Below, piece by piece: positions 10,051-19,292 of a DNA stretch of 64,000 nucleotides. Positions within the stretch are counted from its first letter, which is position 1. The number at the start of each line of letters is the position of its first letter. Under the pieces are notes generated by a model. The model saw nothing but the letters and a program-made list of their open reading frames with translations, was not told the DNA's origin and searched no databases. The stretch comes from Candidatus Didemnitutus sp. (GTDB lineage Bacteria > Verrucomicrobiota > Verrucomicrobiia > Opitutales > Opitutaceae): contig JAMPXH010000006.1 of the NCBI GenBank assembly GCA_023701285.1, positions 1 to 64,000 of the forward strand, written 5' to 3'. The translations under genes and the position numbers were made by a program.

Positions 10051-11256
10051 TCAGACGCCTTCAGCCAGCAACTCATCCACGATGCGCCCGCAATTGAGCT
10101 GCATGCGCGGCAAATGGAACGGGCCCTTCCACATGTTGCCCTTGAGACGGGTGGCGATGCGACCGTCGCGATGCGCGTAGCCGAACCATTCGCCGAATTC
10201 CGGATCGGCGAACACCCGGTGCGACCAAGTGTGCACCTCGTGATGCCACGCCGCATACTTCGGATCGCGGGTCAGTTGCCACGCGAGCAAGGTCGCGATC
10301 TCGGTCTCGTTGTGCGGCCACCAGAATTTCATCTCGGCCACGTATTCCTGCACGGGAAGTCCCTTCAGGTCCGTGAAGGAGAAGAGTCCGCCGTGTTCGC
10401 GATCCCAGCCGCGCTCCCACATGCAATCCAGGATGCCGAGCCCGAGTTTCAGCAGGTGCGCGTCGCCACCCCGCAGCTTGGCCTCGTGGAGGATGAACCA
10501 CGCGCATTCGATGGCGTGTCCGGGATTGAGTGTGCGTCCGTCGAAGTGGTCGATGACGGCGCCGTCCGGCGCCACCACTTCCATCAGGACCTTGAGCTCG
10601 GGCTTGTAGAAATACCGCTCGATGCGCGCGACGGCGTAGTCGATCCACGCCGTGCAGGTCCGGCCCTCGACTTCGCGGTCGCCGAGCGCAGCGCGGATTT
10701 CCTGCGCGATCACGATGGTGGTCATCAGCACGGCCACGCCCTGCATCGGCCGTGTGTGGGCGTCGACTTTGGGCACCGTGCCGCCGGGCTCGAGACTGCG
10801 CAGGTAGCGGGCAAAGTGCCCGATCGCCTCCTCCGCCGCGCGTTCCTCGCCCGTCGCCCGGGCATAGACGGCGCAACCCATCGCAGCGAAGCATTCACTG
10901 TAAGTATAGCGGCGCATGCGGAGCGGCTGCCCCTCGCGCGTGACCATGAAGTAAAGTTTGCCGCCGGGGCCGCTCCCCTTGGTGCGGATGAAGTCCAGGC
11001 AATGCCGCGCCGCCTCCAGCCACGCGTCGTCGCGCCGGACCGTATTGTAGAGGGTGGAAAAGGTCCAGACGGCGCGGCCCTGCAGCCACAGCGCCTTGTC
11101 CGTGTCGATGACCGTGCCGTCGCGATCGAGGCCGGTCAGCAGACCGCCGTGCTCGCGGTCGAGGCCATGGCGCAGCCAGAACGGGATCGTCCCTTTGAGC
11201 AGTCCATCCCAGTAGCAACTTTGCAGTTCACGCAGGCGGTCGGCATTCAGGTTCAT
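10051..11256 (-). CDS. N-acylglucosamine 2-epimerase (AGE) family protein
   Basis: 'MNLNADRLRELQSCYWDGLLKGTIPFWLRHGLDREHGGLLTGLDRDGT...KALWLQGRAVWTFSTLYN...NPGHAIECAWF...WPHNET' (alpha6/alpha6 barrel epimerase). Confidence 0.9.
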   Translation of the reverse strand: MNLNADRLRELQSCYWDGLLKGTIPFWLRHGLDREHGGLLTGLDRDGTVIDTDKALWLQGRAVWTFSTLYNTVRRDDAWLEAARHCLDFIRTKGSGPGGKLYFMVTREGQPLRMRRYTYSECFAAMGCAVYARATGEERAAEEAIGHFARYLRSLEPGGTVPKVDAHTRPMQGVAVLMTTIVIAQEIRAALGDREVEGRTCTAWIDYAVARIERYFYKPELKVLMEVVAPDGAVIDHFDGRTLNPGHAIECAWFILHEAKLRGGDAHLLKLGLGILDCMWERGWDREHGGLFSFTDLKGLPVQEYVAEMKFWWPHNETEIATLLAWQLTRDPKYAAWHHEVHTWSHRVFADPEFGEWFGYAHRDGRIATRLKGNMWKGPFHLPRMQLNCGRIVDELLAEGV

Positions 11257-12071
11257 TCGGAGTGGACCGTCGGACGGGAGGCGGGATTCACCACGGGCAA
11301 TCCCAAGGCCTCGTTAAACTTGGCGCCGAACTGCGGCAGCATCGCCGAGACAGAACCGAAATCACTGCCGTGCGCGATGAGGCGCGCGCCTGCTGCGCAG
11401 AGCGCACGGATGTCATCCACCGAACGCGCCGGGCGGCCCCACGCCACGCGGTTGCGGGCGGCGGCCGCGGCCACGCGGGTCTGGGCCTCCAGCATCGCGG
11501 GCACGGTCCAGTCCATCGCGCAGTTGAGCCGCAGCGAAAGATCTCCGGGGCCGATGAACAACCCGTCGATGCCGGGCACCGCCGCGATCTCATCGACGGC
11601 CGCCACGGCCTCGGGCGTCTCGATCTGCACGATCAGGACCGTCTCGCGGTTGGCCGCGGCGAAATAGCCGTCGCGTCCGTTGAGCCCGAAGCCGTTGTCC
11701 AGACCCGCGCCGTCGACGCCGCGCTGTCCGAGCGGCGGGAATTTCACGGCGCGCACCAGGTCCTGGGCATCCTGCCGGCTGTTCACGAGCGGGATGAGCA
11801 GGGCACTGGCACCGTCCTCGAGGAGCCGGTAAAGGTCCGTCGGGTTGCGGCTGCCGGTGCGGACGATGCAATCGATGTCGGCGAGGTGGTGCAGCGAGAG
11901 CATGCGCTGGATCTCGCGGCGATCCCACGCGTTGTGCTCGTTGTCGAGCCACAGCGCGTCGAAGCCGGCCTGGGCCGCGTGGGCCGGCATCATCATCGTG
12001 GGATAATACATGCACGCGATGCGGGCGACCTGGTCGTTACGCAGGCGTTGACGGATACGGGAAGCTCTCAT
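11253..12071 (-). CDS. HpcH/HpaI-family aldolase
   Basis: 'MRASRIRQRLRNDQVARIACMYYPTMMMPAHAAQAGFDALWLDNEHNAWD...IVQIETPEAVAAVDEIAAVPGIDGLFIGPGDLSLRL'. Confidence 0.9.
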   Translation of the reverse strand: MRASRIRQRLRNDQVARIACMYYPTMMMPAHAAQAGFDALWLDNEHNAWDRREIQRMLSLHHLADIDCIVRTGSRNPTDLYRLLEDGASALLIPLVNSRQDAQDLVRAVKFPPLGQRGVDGAGLDNGFGLNGRDGYFAAANRETVLIVQIETPEAVAAVDEIAAVPGIDGLFIGPGDLSLRLNCAMDWTVPAMLEAQTRVAAAAARNRVAWGRPARSVDDIRALCAAGARLIAHGSDFGSVSAMLPQFGAKFNEALGLPVVNPASRPTVHSE

Positions 12072-12119
12072 GGGAAAGGGAGGACAGGCGGTGCAGGGCG
12101 GGCGGGGGGCGCGCGGCGC

Positions 12120-15092
12120 TCAGAACTTGATGGTGTTCGTCCACGCGTAGCTGCGTGGTTGCGCGCTGTAGATCGCGCTGTTGATGCCGGAGTAGCCGGT
12201 GATGCTGTTGGGACGGATCAGCACCTCGTAGCGGTCGAAGACGTTGTCGACGTTCACCTGCGTGCTCCAGGTGACCTTCTTGAACTTCCGCTCGTAACCG
12301 AGCACGAGGTCGAACTGGGCGCGCACCGGCCGCACGAACAGCGTCCGCTCCGCACCGGGCGTGTAGCCGTTGGGATAGTAGTAATAGTCGCCGGTGCGCC
12401 ACGCGACGTTCGCGATCACGCCGACGCGGAAGCCCTTCAGCGGCGCGCTTTGGAAGGAGTAGAAGTTGATCAGGTTGAGGCTGAACTCCGGATAGCCGGT
12501 GGTGCGGTCGCCGTCGCTCGACGTGACGATGGTGCCTGCGGGAGTCACGCCGGTCAGCTGCAGGTCCGTGATGGGCAGGCCGGTGACGCCGGTGCGGATC
12601 GGGCCGTGGGTCGCATGCGTGCGCAGCAGGATCGTGCGGCCGTTGGACGGCAGGATGCGGCCGGTGACGGGATCGGGGTTGGCGTAGTAGGCGTTGCCCG
12701 GCGTGCTGAGCATGGCGATGGTCAGCGGGATGTAGCCGGGATTGGCCGAGGTGCCGGGCGTAGAGGAATAGGTCGGCCGCACGTGGACGACGGTGCCGTC
12801 CGCGTAGGTGACCTGCCCTGCGCCGTTGGTGTAGAACTGGTCGTTGTAGAGCGTGCCGTAGCTGCTGTCGGTGCCGACCGTGCCCTGGATGAAGGCGGCG
12901 GAGAGGCGCACCTTCCAGCCGCGCTTGGGCGTGGCGACCAGGGCGATCTGCGCGCCCTGCGATTTGCGCTCGATCGGGATGACCGTGCCCGTCGCACCAA
13001 GGTGCCGGCCGTTCAAACCGGGAGGATTGATGGCATCGCGCATCTGCGAGGGGATGGCATAGGGCTCGTCCTTGGATTGCAGCGCGTAGAGCGAGATGGA
13101 GCCGGTGAGCTTGCTGCTGTCGGAGCCGATCTTGACGCCGATCTCCTGGCCGACCGAGTGCGAGATGGGCGCGGCATTGCCGTAGGGATCCGCCGGGACC
13201 GTCAGGAGCACGCCCGGCAGGTTGTAGGTGTCGGAGAGCAGCGCGTAGGGCCGCAGCCAGGAATTCAGGACATAGTTGGCGCCGACAGAGAAGCTGAGGT
13301 TCGACCCTGAGGCCTGGATGGCTGGGCTCGCAGTCGAGGGCAGCTGGCGGTTCTCGCCCGAGACGTAGCGCAGGCCGAGCAGCGTCGTCAGACGCTCCTC
13401 CGCCCCCCACTGCGTGAAGTTGACCGCGTAGGCGCCGCGGCTGATCGCGCGGCTGTGAAGATAGAGATCGGTGCCGGTGACGCCCTGGGGATTCTGCGGC
13501 GTGACGAGCGCCGGGTCGGTCTGGTTCATCAACTGCGCGACGTAGTTGACGCCGTTGACGGTGATGCGCTCGGCGCCGGCCCAGTCGAACGGCCGCTTCA
13601 CCGGCCCGTTGCTGACGGACCAGAAGGGATCGGCCATCTGCGTGCGTGTGCCGGTGCCGCTCAGGATGACGTTGAAATCGGCGTCCGCCTGGTAGTAGGC
13701 GAAGTTCTCGTTCGCGTAATTGCCCTCGGTGAAGTCGACACCGATGACGGTCTGGCTGCTGCCCTTGCCGCCGAAGATTTTGTTGGTTAGCAGCGCGGAG
13801 GCGCGGAACGACTTGGAGCGCGAAGGCTGGCTTGACCAGACCGAGCCCGTGCTGCCGCCGGCTTCCATCGTCCATTCGCCGGGGATGGGATTGGCGGCGG
13901 CCGTGGGAGAGAAAAACGAGAACGAACTGCCGTAGCCGAGGCGGCTGCGCTTGCTCTGGTAGCCGGCGGAAATCTGGGTGGAGAGCCAGGGCGTCCACAC
14001 GGTCTCGGCGATCACCGAGCCGAGCTTGGCCGTGGTGTCCTCCGAGCCGATCGTGCCGCCGTAGGAGTCGATGTTGTCCCAGTTCAGGAACCCGTTGCCG
14101 ATCACGCCTGCGCCGCTCGCGCCGGTGGCGCTGGCCTCGATCTGGCCGGAGGCGAGCAGGTAGCGGAGGTTCTGCCCGTGGCGGGCGTCCGCGGTGGTGC
14201 TGCCGGCATTCAACGTCAGGTTGCGGGGCACGTAGCGTTCGAGATCCGTCTGCTTGCCGGTGAAGCGCAGCACCGTGTTGCCGCGCCGGAACGCCAGCTG
14301 CGCGTAGTAGCCCTTCAGCGGGCCGCCCATCCAGTCGCGATTGTCGCCCAGCTCCTGATTGAGCAGCGAGATCGCCACGGCGAAGTTGCGCGTGCCGAAA
14401 CCGTAATCGAGCTGGCCGAGGTAATGGCTCTCGTCGTCGATCTGGAACTTGAGGGAGCCGTTGGGCTTTTTGCCGAAGCGCGCCTGCTTCGAGATGATGT
14501 TCACGACGCCGCCACCGCCACCGTTGCCGTAGAGCAAGGCCTGCGGACCGTTGATGACCTCGACGCGCTCGACGCCGAAGTTGCTGTTCAATCCGGTGCC
14601 CGCGGGCGACGGCAGCATGAAGCTGTCCTGCTTGACCACCGCCGCGCCGAGGCCGCGCAGCTGCACGCCGGCCGAGACGCTGTCGCCGCCACCGCGATCC
14701 ATCGGCTGGTTCACGGGGATGCCGTTGACATCACCGGCCGCGGACCCGGTTCCGGAGCCTGCGGAGAACTCGCGCAGCATGGCTTCGAGGGTCGTGCTGT
14801 TCGTGTCGTCCATCAGGGCGCGCGTGAACACATCCGCCGACATCGGCAGCTTGCGCAGCTCGGCGTTGAAGTTGGTGATCGAGTTCGAATTGACCGTGCT
14901 GTAGCCGTCATCGGCCTCGCCCTTCACCTCGAAGGGCGTCAACTCCACGACCTCCTCCTCCTTGTCCAGCGGCGGCGTGGCGCGCACCGGGGCCGGGTTG
15001 GTCTGCCCCGTGAGCACGGGCGAAAGGCCGCCGGTGCCGAGTAGCAGGGTGCAGGCGAAGAGAGGGAAGGATTGCAGGAAGCGTGGTCTCAT
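12120..15092 (-). CDS. TonB-dependent receptor
   Basis: Signal peptide, 'EEVVELTPFEVKGEADDGYSTVNSNS', plug domain 'VNIISKQARFGKKPNGSLKFQ', C-terminal beta barrel ending AWTNTIKF. Confidence 0.93.
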   Translation of the reverse strand: MRPRFLQSFPLFACTLLLGTGGLSPVLTGQTNPAPVRATPPLDKEEEVVELTPFEVKGEADDGYSTVNSNSITNFNAELRKLPMSADVFTRALMDDTNSTTLEAMLREFSAGSGTGSAAGDVNGIPVNQPMDRGGGDSVSAGVQLRGLGAAVVKQDSFMLPSPAGTGLNSNFGVERVEVINGPQALLYGNGGGGGVVNIISKQARFGKKPNGSLKFQIDDESHYLGQLDYGFGTRNFAVAISLLNQELGDNRDWMGGPLKGYYAQLAFRRGNTVLRFTGKQTDLERYVPRNLTLNAGSTTADARHGQNLRYLLASGQIEASATGASGAGVIGNGFLNWDNIDSYGGTIGSEDTTAKLGSVIAETVWTPWLSTQISAGYQSKRSRLGYGSSFSFFSPTAAANPIPGEWTMEAGGSTGSVWSSQPSRSKSFRASALLTNKIFGGKGSSQTVIGVDFTEGNYANENFAYYQADADFNVILSGTGTRTQMADPFWSVSNGPVKRPFDWAGAERITVNGVNYVAQLMNQTDPALVTPQNPQGVTGTDLYLHSRAISRGAYAVNFTQWGAEERLTTLLGLRYVSGENRQLPSTASPAIQASGSNLSFSVGANYVLNSWLRPYALLSDTYNLPGVLLTVPADPYGNAAPISHSVGQEIGVKIGSDSSKLTGSISLYALQSKDEPYAIPSQMRDAINPPGLNGRHLGATGTVIPIERKSQGAQIALVATPKRGWKVRLSAAFIQGTVGTDSSYGTLYNDQFYTNGAGQVTYADGTVVHVRPTYSSTPGTSANPGYIPLTIAMLSTPGNAYYANPDPVTGRILPSNGRTILLRTHATHGPIRTGVTGLPITDLQLTGVTPAGTIVTSSDGDRTTGYPEFSLNLINFYSFQSAPLKGFRVGVIANVAWRTGDYYYYPNGYTPGAERTLFVRPVRAQFDLVLGYERKFKKVTWSTQVNVDNVFDRYEVLIRPNSITGYSGINSAIYSAQPRSYAWTNTIKF

Positions 15093-15121
15093 TGGGGGTA
15101 GTTCGGGAGGGTGGTTTCTGT

Positions 15122-15138
15122 GATGCGGTCACCGCATC
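15122..15138. promoter_or_regulatory. Perfect 17-bp palindrome GATGCGGT-C-ACCGCATC
   Basis: 8-bp arms with a 1-nt centre, about 30 bp upstream of the TonB receptor start codon; function unknown. Confidence 0.6.
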
Positions 15139-15265
15139 GGGTTGCAGGAAGGGATTCCATCCGCGTCGGACGGGACGACGTTCGCCAGCGGGGTGGAAAA
15201 CGATTCTCGCGCGAGCACACTGGCGTTGCATCACAGGCAGCGTGGCCCGCCAACGCCATCCTCTT

Positions 15266-15282
15266 GGTTACAATATGTGACC
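15266..15282 (-). promoter_or_regulatory. Operator-like site B (GGTTACAATATGTGACC)
   Basis: 17-bp motif, near-perfect dyad GGTYACA-N3-TGTRACC, upstream of the TonB receptor operon. Confidence 0.65.
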
Positions 15283-15324
15283 ATGGACGGAATGTCGGTT
15301 CGGGCAGCAGGGAGCGCATGAGTT

Positions 15325-18300
15325 TCAGCGGGAGACCTTCAACCGGAGGAAACGCGCGCCGATCCCAGTGAAGGGCGTGTTCATGGTCACGATCACGTGT
15401 TCGAAACCGGGAGCGCGCGGCAGCGCCGCGGTCTCCCGGGTGAGCGATCCGTCCGTCTGCCAAGACCGCAGATCGTCGGACACCTCGACCGCATACGTCA
15501 CACCCGCCACGCGGCGTCGATCGAACGCCAGTCCCAGCGCCCCGTCCCACAGCATCGGTTCGGGATGGACCAACGCGCTCCACGGACCATAGCCCAACGC
15601 GTAGGCCATGAGATTGCTCGCACCGTCGCCGTTCGCGTCCGCCGCGGCGCCGCTGACCGCCGTGTCGATGAGATGAGCCGGAGAGAACGCCATCTGCCGG
15701 TAGGTCTCGTAGTCGCCGGCCGGCGTCGCGGCGGTCCAGCGCGCGTCCATCTCGGCGAGCGTAAAGCGCGTGCTCACCACGGAATTCAATTCGGCGCCTT
15801 CGCGATACTTCACGTAGGTGGTGGCGACGAACGTGCCGTCGGGCAGCCGCTCCAGCCCCGGATAGCCGCAATCGTTGCCGGCGTAGCTATGCAGGAGTTT
15901 CACACGGTAAAGCCCTTCGCGACTCTCCAGAAGGTCGCCGTAGTAACCGACCCACGCGACGAAATGCGTCGTGGTCGGGCTGTCCGCACCCGTGTCGCGA
16001 AAGCAGATCACGAGGCGGCCATCGTCCGCGTATCTCGCCTTGTGCCGGTCGCCGTTGAGGCTGCGCGGCAGCGGACGCGGCGCGGACCACGTCACGCCTT
16101 CGTCGTCGCTCGTCATGTAGAGGGAGACGCGGCGCACGTTCTCGCGGAGCAGGCAGAGCAGCTGACGGCCGTCCGGTGAACGCACGATCTCCGGCTCGCA
16201 CGGTTTCAGGCCCGGCAGATCGAGGATCACGCGCCACGGCGTCCAGGTCAGCCCGCCGTCGGCGGAGAGACTTTGCGCGATCACATTCGACTTCTCCTCC
16301 ACGGTCTCTCCCGGGCGCCTGATGTTCGTCAAACCCAGCAGCCGCCGCCCGCCCTCGATCGGCTCGATGGTGCAGAACGGCATCGCCGTCCCTGCCAACC
16401 CGGTGGACGCCATCGCGGTCCAGTTCGCCCCGTCGTTTTCCGAATACGCCACCTGCATCGTCCTTTTCGCATCCGAGCCCAGTCCGCCGAAAACCACCAG
16501 TCGGGCCACGCCCTCCGGATCGGACAGGCGGTAGATGACGGGACAGTTGCTCACCGTGGACCAGTTGTCCGGCACCGGGAGCAAGGGGCTCCATGTGCGC
16601 CCGCCGTCATCGCTCCGCTTCAGCGGACCGAGCGTTCCGCCGTGCCCGAGGGACCACACGCAATAGAGCGTGCGTCCATCGGGCAGCAATACGGTCGTCG
16701 GCTGTCCCTGGTAATCGGTTGCCGTGCCCTGTGCCACGATAACATGGCGCGAGGTCTCGGTGGACAGGTCGATCACCGGCAGCGGAAAGCTCCGGCGCAC
16801 TTCGATCAGATCTCCGGATGCGAACGTGGTGGCGATTCGCACGCGCTGCAGCGTCAGCGCCCGCGCCGCCGGCTGTCCGGCGGGCCCCGCCAGCGCGAAT
16901 GCCAGCGTGTCGAAACGAAATCCCACCGCACCATTGTCCGCCGTCTCGACGCGGTGTCCCGACAGCTCTCCGCCCGTGAATTCCGCCGAAATAGACAACT
17001 CCTCTGCGCCTGTCCGGGTGAGCACCAAGGTGCCGCGGCAAGTGGTGTCAGCCGCGAAATCGGGCGCGCCCAAACCCCCGCCGCCCCCGAGCAACGCGTA
17101 GGTTTCCGCCGCCGGCGTCGGCGCCGCGAGCAGCGAACCCGCCGCGCCGGTGCGCTTGCGCACGGTCAACGGGCGCGCGTCGATGCCTGCAGGAGCGAGG
17201 TCGGCGAAGACCGCGTAGCCGGTGAACGTGTTGTCGGAAGGATCGCCATCCGCCGCGAGCGGACGCTCCGCGCTATCGAAGACGCCGAAGCGGAACCCGC
17301 CCTCATCCGCATGAAAGGCCGCCGGCGCCGCGGTGGGCGCCGCCTCGAGTTCGAAACTGAAATCCACGACCAAGCTCTGTCCGAGGAGCAGAGTTTGCGG
17401 CGGAAAATGGGCCGCGATCTGCCGGGCGCCGCCTCCGGCCGTATCGATCCGCAGACCCTGCGCATTGACCGTCACCGCGCTGGCGTGGGACGCGAACCAA
17501 GCCAGCGACTCCGGCGACCGCTGCTCCGTGCGCTCGGCGTCGGCAAAACCGTCCTCCGCCAGGACCGCTTCCCGCACGGGCTCGGGCAGGAATCCGATCG
17601 ACCGCAGGAAGGCACGGATCGGCGGCAGCACGTCGGTCTTCCACGGCTCCAAGGTCCAGAACGAGTGCGAGCCACCGGCCGCGCTCCACAACTCGGCGCG
17701 ATTGCCCGCGGCAGTCATGCCCGCGACAAATTGCTGCGCCTGCGTGATCGGCACGCGCGGATCGGCCGTGCCGTGCAACACGAACGATGGCGGCAGACCC
17801 GGACGGAGGTGATGATTGGGCGAGATCGCGGTGGCGAGTTCGATGCTGCCCACGCGCCCATCGCGCTCCTCTTCATAGACCGCATCGAGCACCGGATTCA
17901 GCAACACGAGTGCATTCGCCGCCGAGGAGATCGCGGTGCCCTCGCCGGCCGCCTCGAAGCCCGGGACGATCGCCGTGCTGGCGGCCACGTGACCGCCCGC
18001 CGAGTCGCCCGCGGCCACGATGCGCCGCGGATCGATGCCCAGCTCCGCTGCGTGGCCGCGCAGCCAGCGCACCGCGCTCTTCCCATCCTCCACACACGCC
18101 TCGGGCCCCGTGCCGAAACGCGACTTGACCCGGTAGTCGGCGCACACCGCCACCAGCCCCAGCGTCGCGAAATGCCGGGCATAGGGCATCAGGCGCGTGA
18201 TGTCGCCGCTGCCCCACCCGCCGCCATAGAAAAAAACGATGGCCGGACGCGTGTCGCTCGCGCGCCAGCCCGCCGGTTTGAAAACGAAGAGTTCCAGTCC

Positions 18301-19122
18301 CGCCTCGCCCACCTGCTTGTAGACGAACGAGGCATCCGGCGCCTCCTCGCTGCGCACGCGCGTCAGCGTGAGATTGTCGATGGCCAGGCCGTGATCGGCC
18401 CCGGTGTCGTTCGCGTCGCTCCAACGCAGGACCAGTTGCTCGCCCGGGCGCCAGGTGAGCGCGATCCGCGCCGTGATCGTGGTGCGGTTCGCGGCGGCGT
18501 TGCCGTTGAGCGCACCCACGGTGCCGGTGGTGACCGGCGTGACCGCATTCAGCGCCGGCACGCGCACGAAGGAGCCGGTTGCGATGTCCGTCCCCGCGCC
18601 CACCGCGTAGGCGAAGGTCAGCGTGCCGGACGTGCCGTCGCTGCGGCCCAGCCGCCATTGCTCCACATCCGCGGTCAACTCGAGTTCGAGGATCGGGGTT
18701 GCCGAGGTGTTTTGCAGCACGACCCCGAAGGCCATCACGCGGCTGCTGCCGGCCAGGGCGCCGAGCGCGCGTTCCGCGCTTCCGTCGGCACCGTAGCTGA
18801 GGACGGCGGAGGCCGCGCCGTTGCCGTAGTTGGCGTTCAACCCGGCCGCCTTGTCGACCGTCTCGGCACCGGCGACGGTATCAAGGATCTGCCAGCCGGT
18901 GAGCCCGGTGGTCACCAGCGGGGGCGAGGACCAGCCGGGGTCGTCGAGCCCGTAGGGGCCGTCGGTGCTCCCGTTGTAGATGCCCGAGACCGGCAGGCCG
19001 TCGAAGCTTTGGACGTAGCGCGTGCCGTTGAACGGCACCACGCCTGCGAGACACGAGTTGAAGCAGCTCAGGCTGAAGGCGAGCCAAGCCACGCCCCACC
19101 CACCGGACTTACGATTCGACAT
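15325..19122 (-). CDS. Multidomain exported protein: FDGLP-type N-terminal domain + alpha/beta-hydrolase (esterase-like) + beta-sandwich linker + BNR/sialidase-fold domain + C-terminal 'DANGDGASN' segment
   Basis: '[30 protein letters not shown]...'; '[15 protein letters not shown]...[11 protein letters not shown]'; Asp boxes [36 protein letters not shown]; '[19 protein letters not shown]'. Confidence 0.85.
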   Translation of the reverse strand: [1265 protein letters not shown]

Positions 19123-19186
19123 AGGAAAAACGCGCGGGACGCCGGACTCCCGCCCGCCCCCGCTTGGTCGCTGAAATTGCAGGCAA

Positions 19187-19222
19187 AACTGATCCGAGCC
19201 GCGACGTGCACTCGGATCAGTT
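19187..19222 (-). terminator. Putative intrinsic terminator: 12-bp perfect inverted repeat
   Basis: AACTGATCCGAG-(12 nt)-CTCGGATCAGTT; on the minus strand the stem is followed by TTTTGCC; lies between PEP-CTERM gene (stop 19293) and the 15325-19122 gene start. Confidence 0.6.
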
Positions 19223-19292
19223 CATCCGGACAAGGTCCGAATCTACCGCCTTCACCCCAAGACGCGCAATCCCTCACGCGTCGGCGCCGCGC

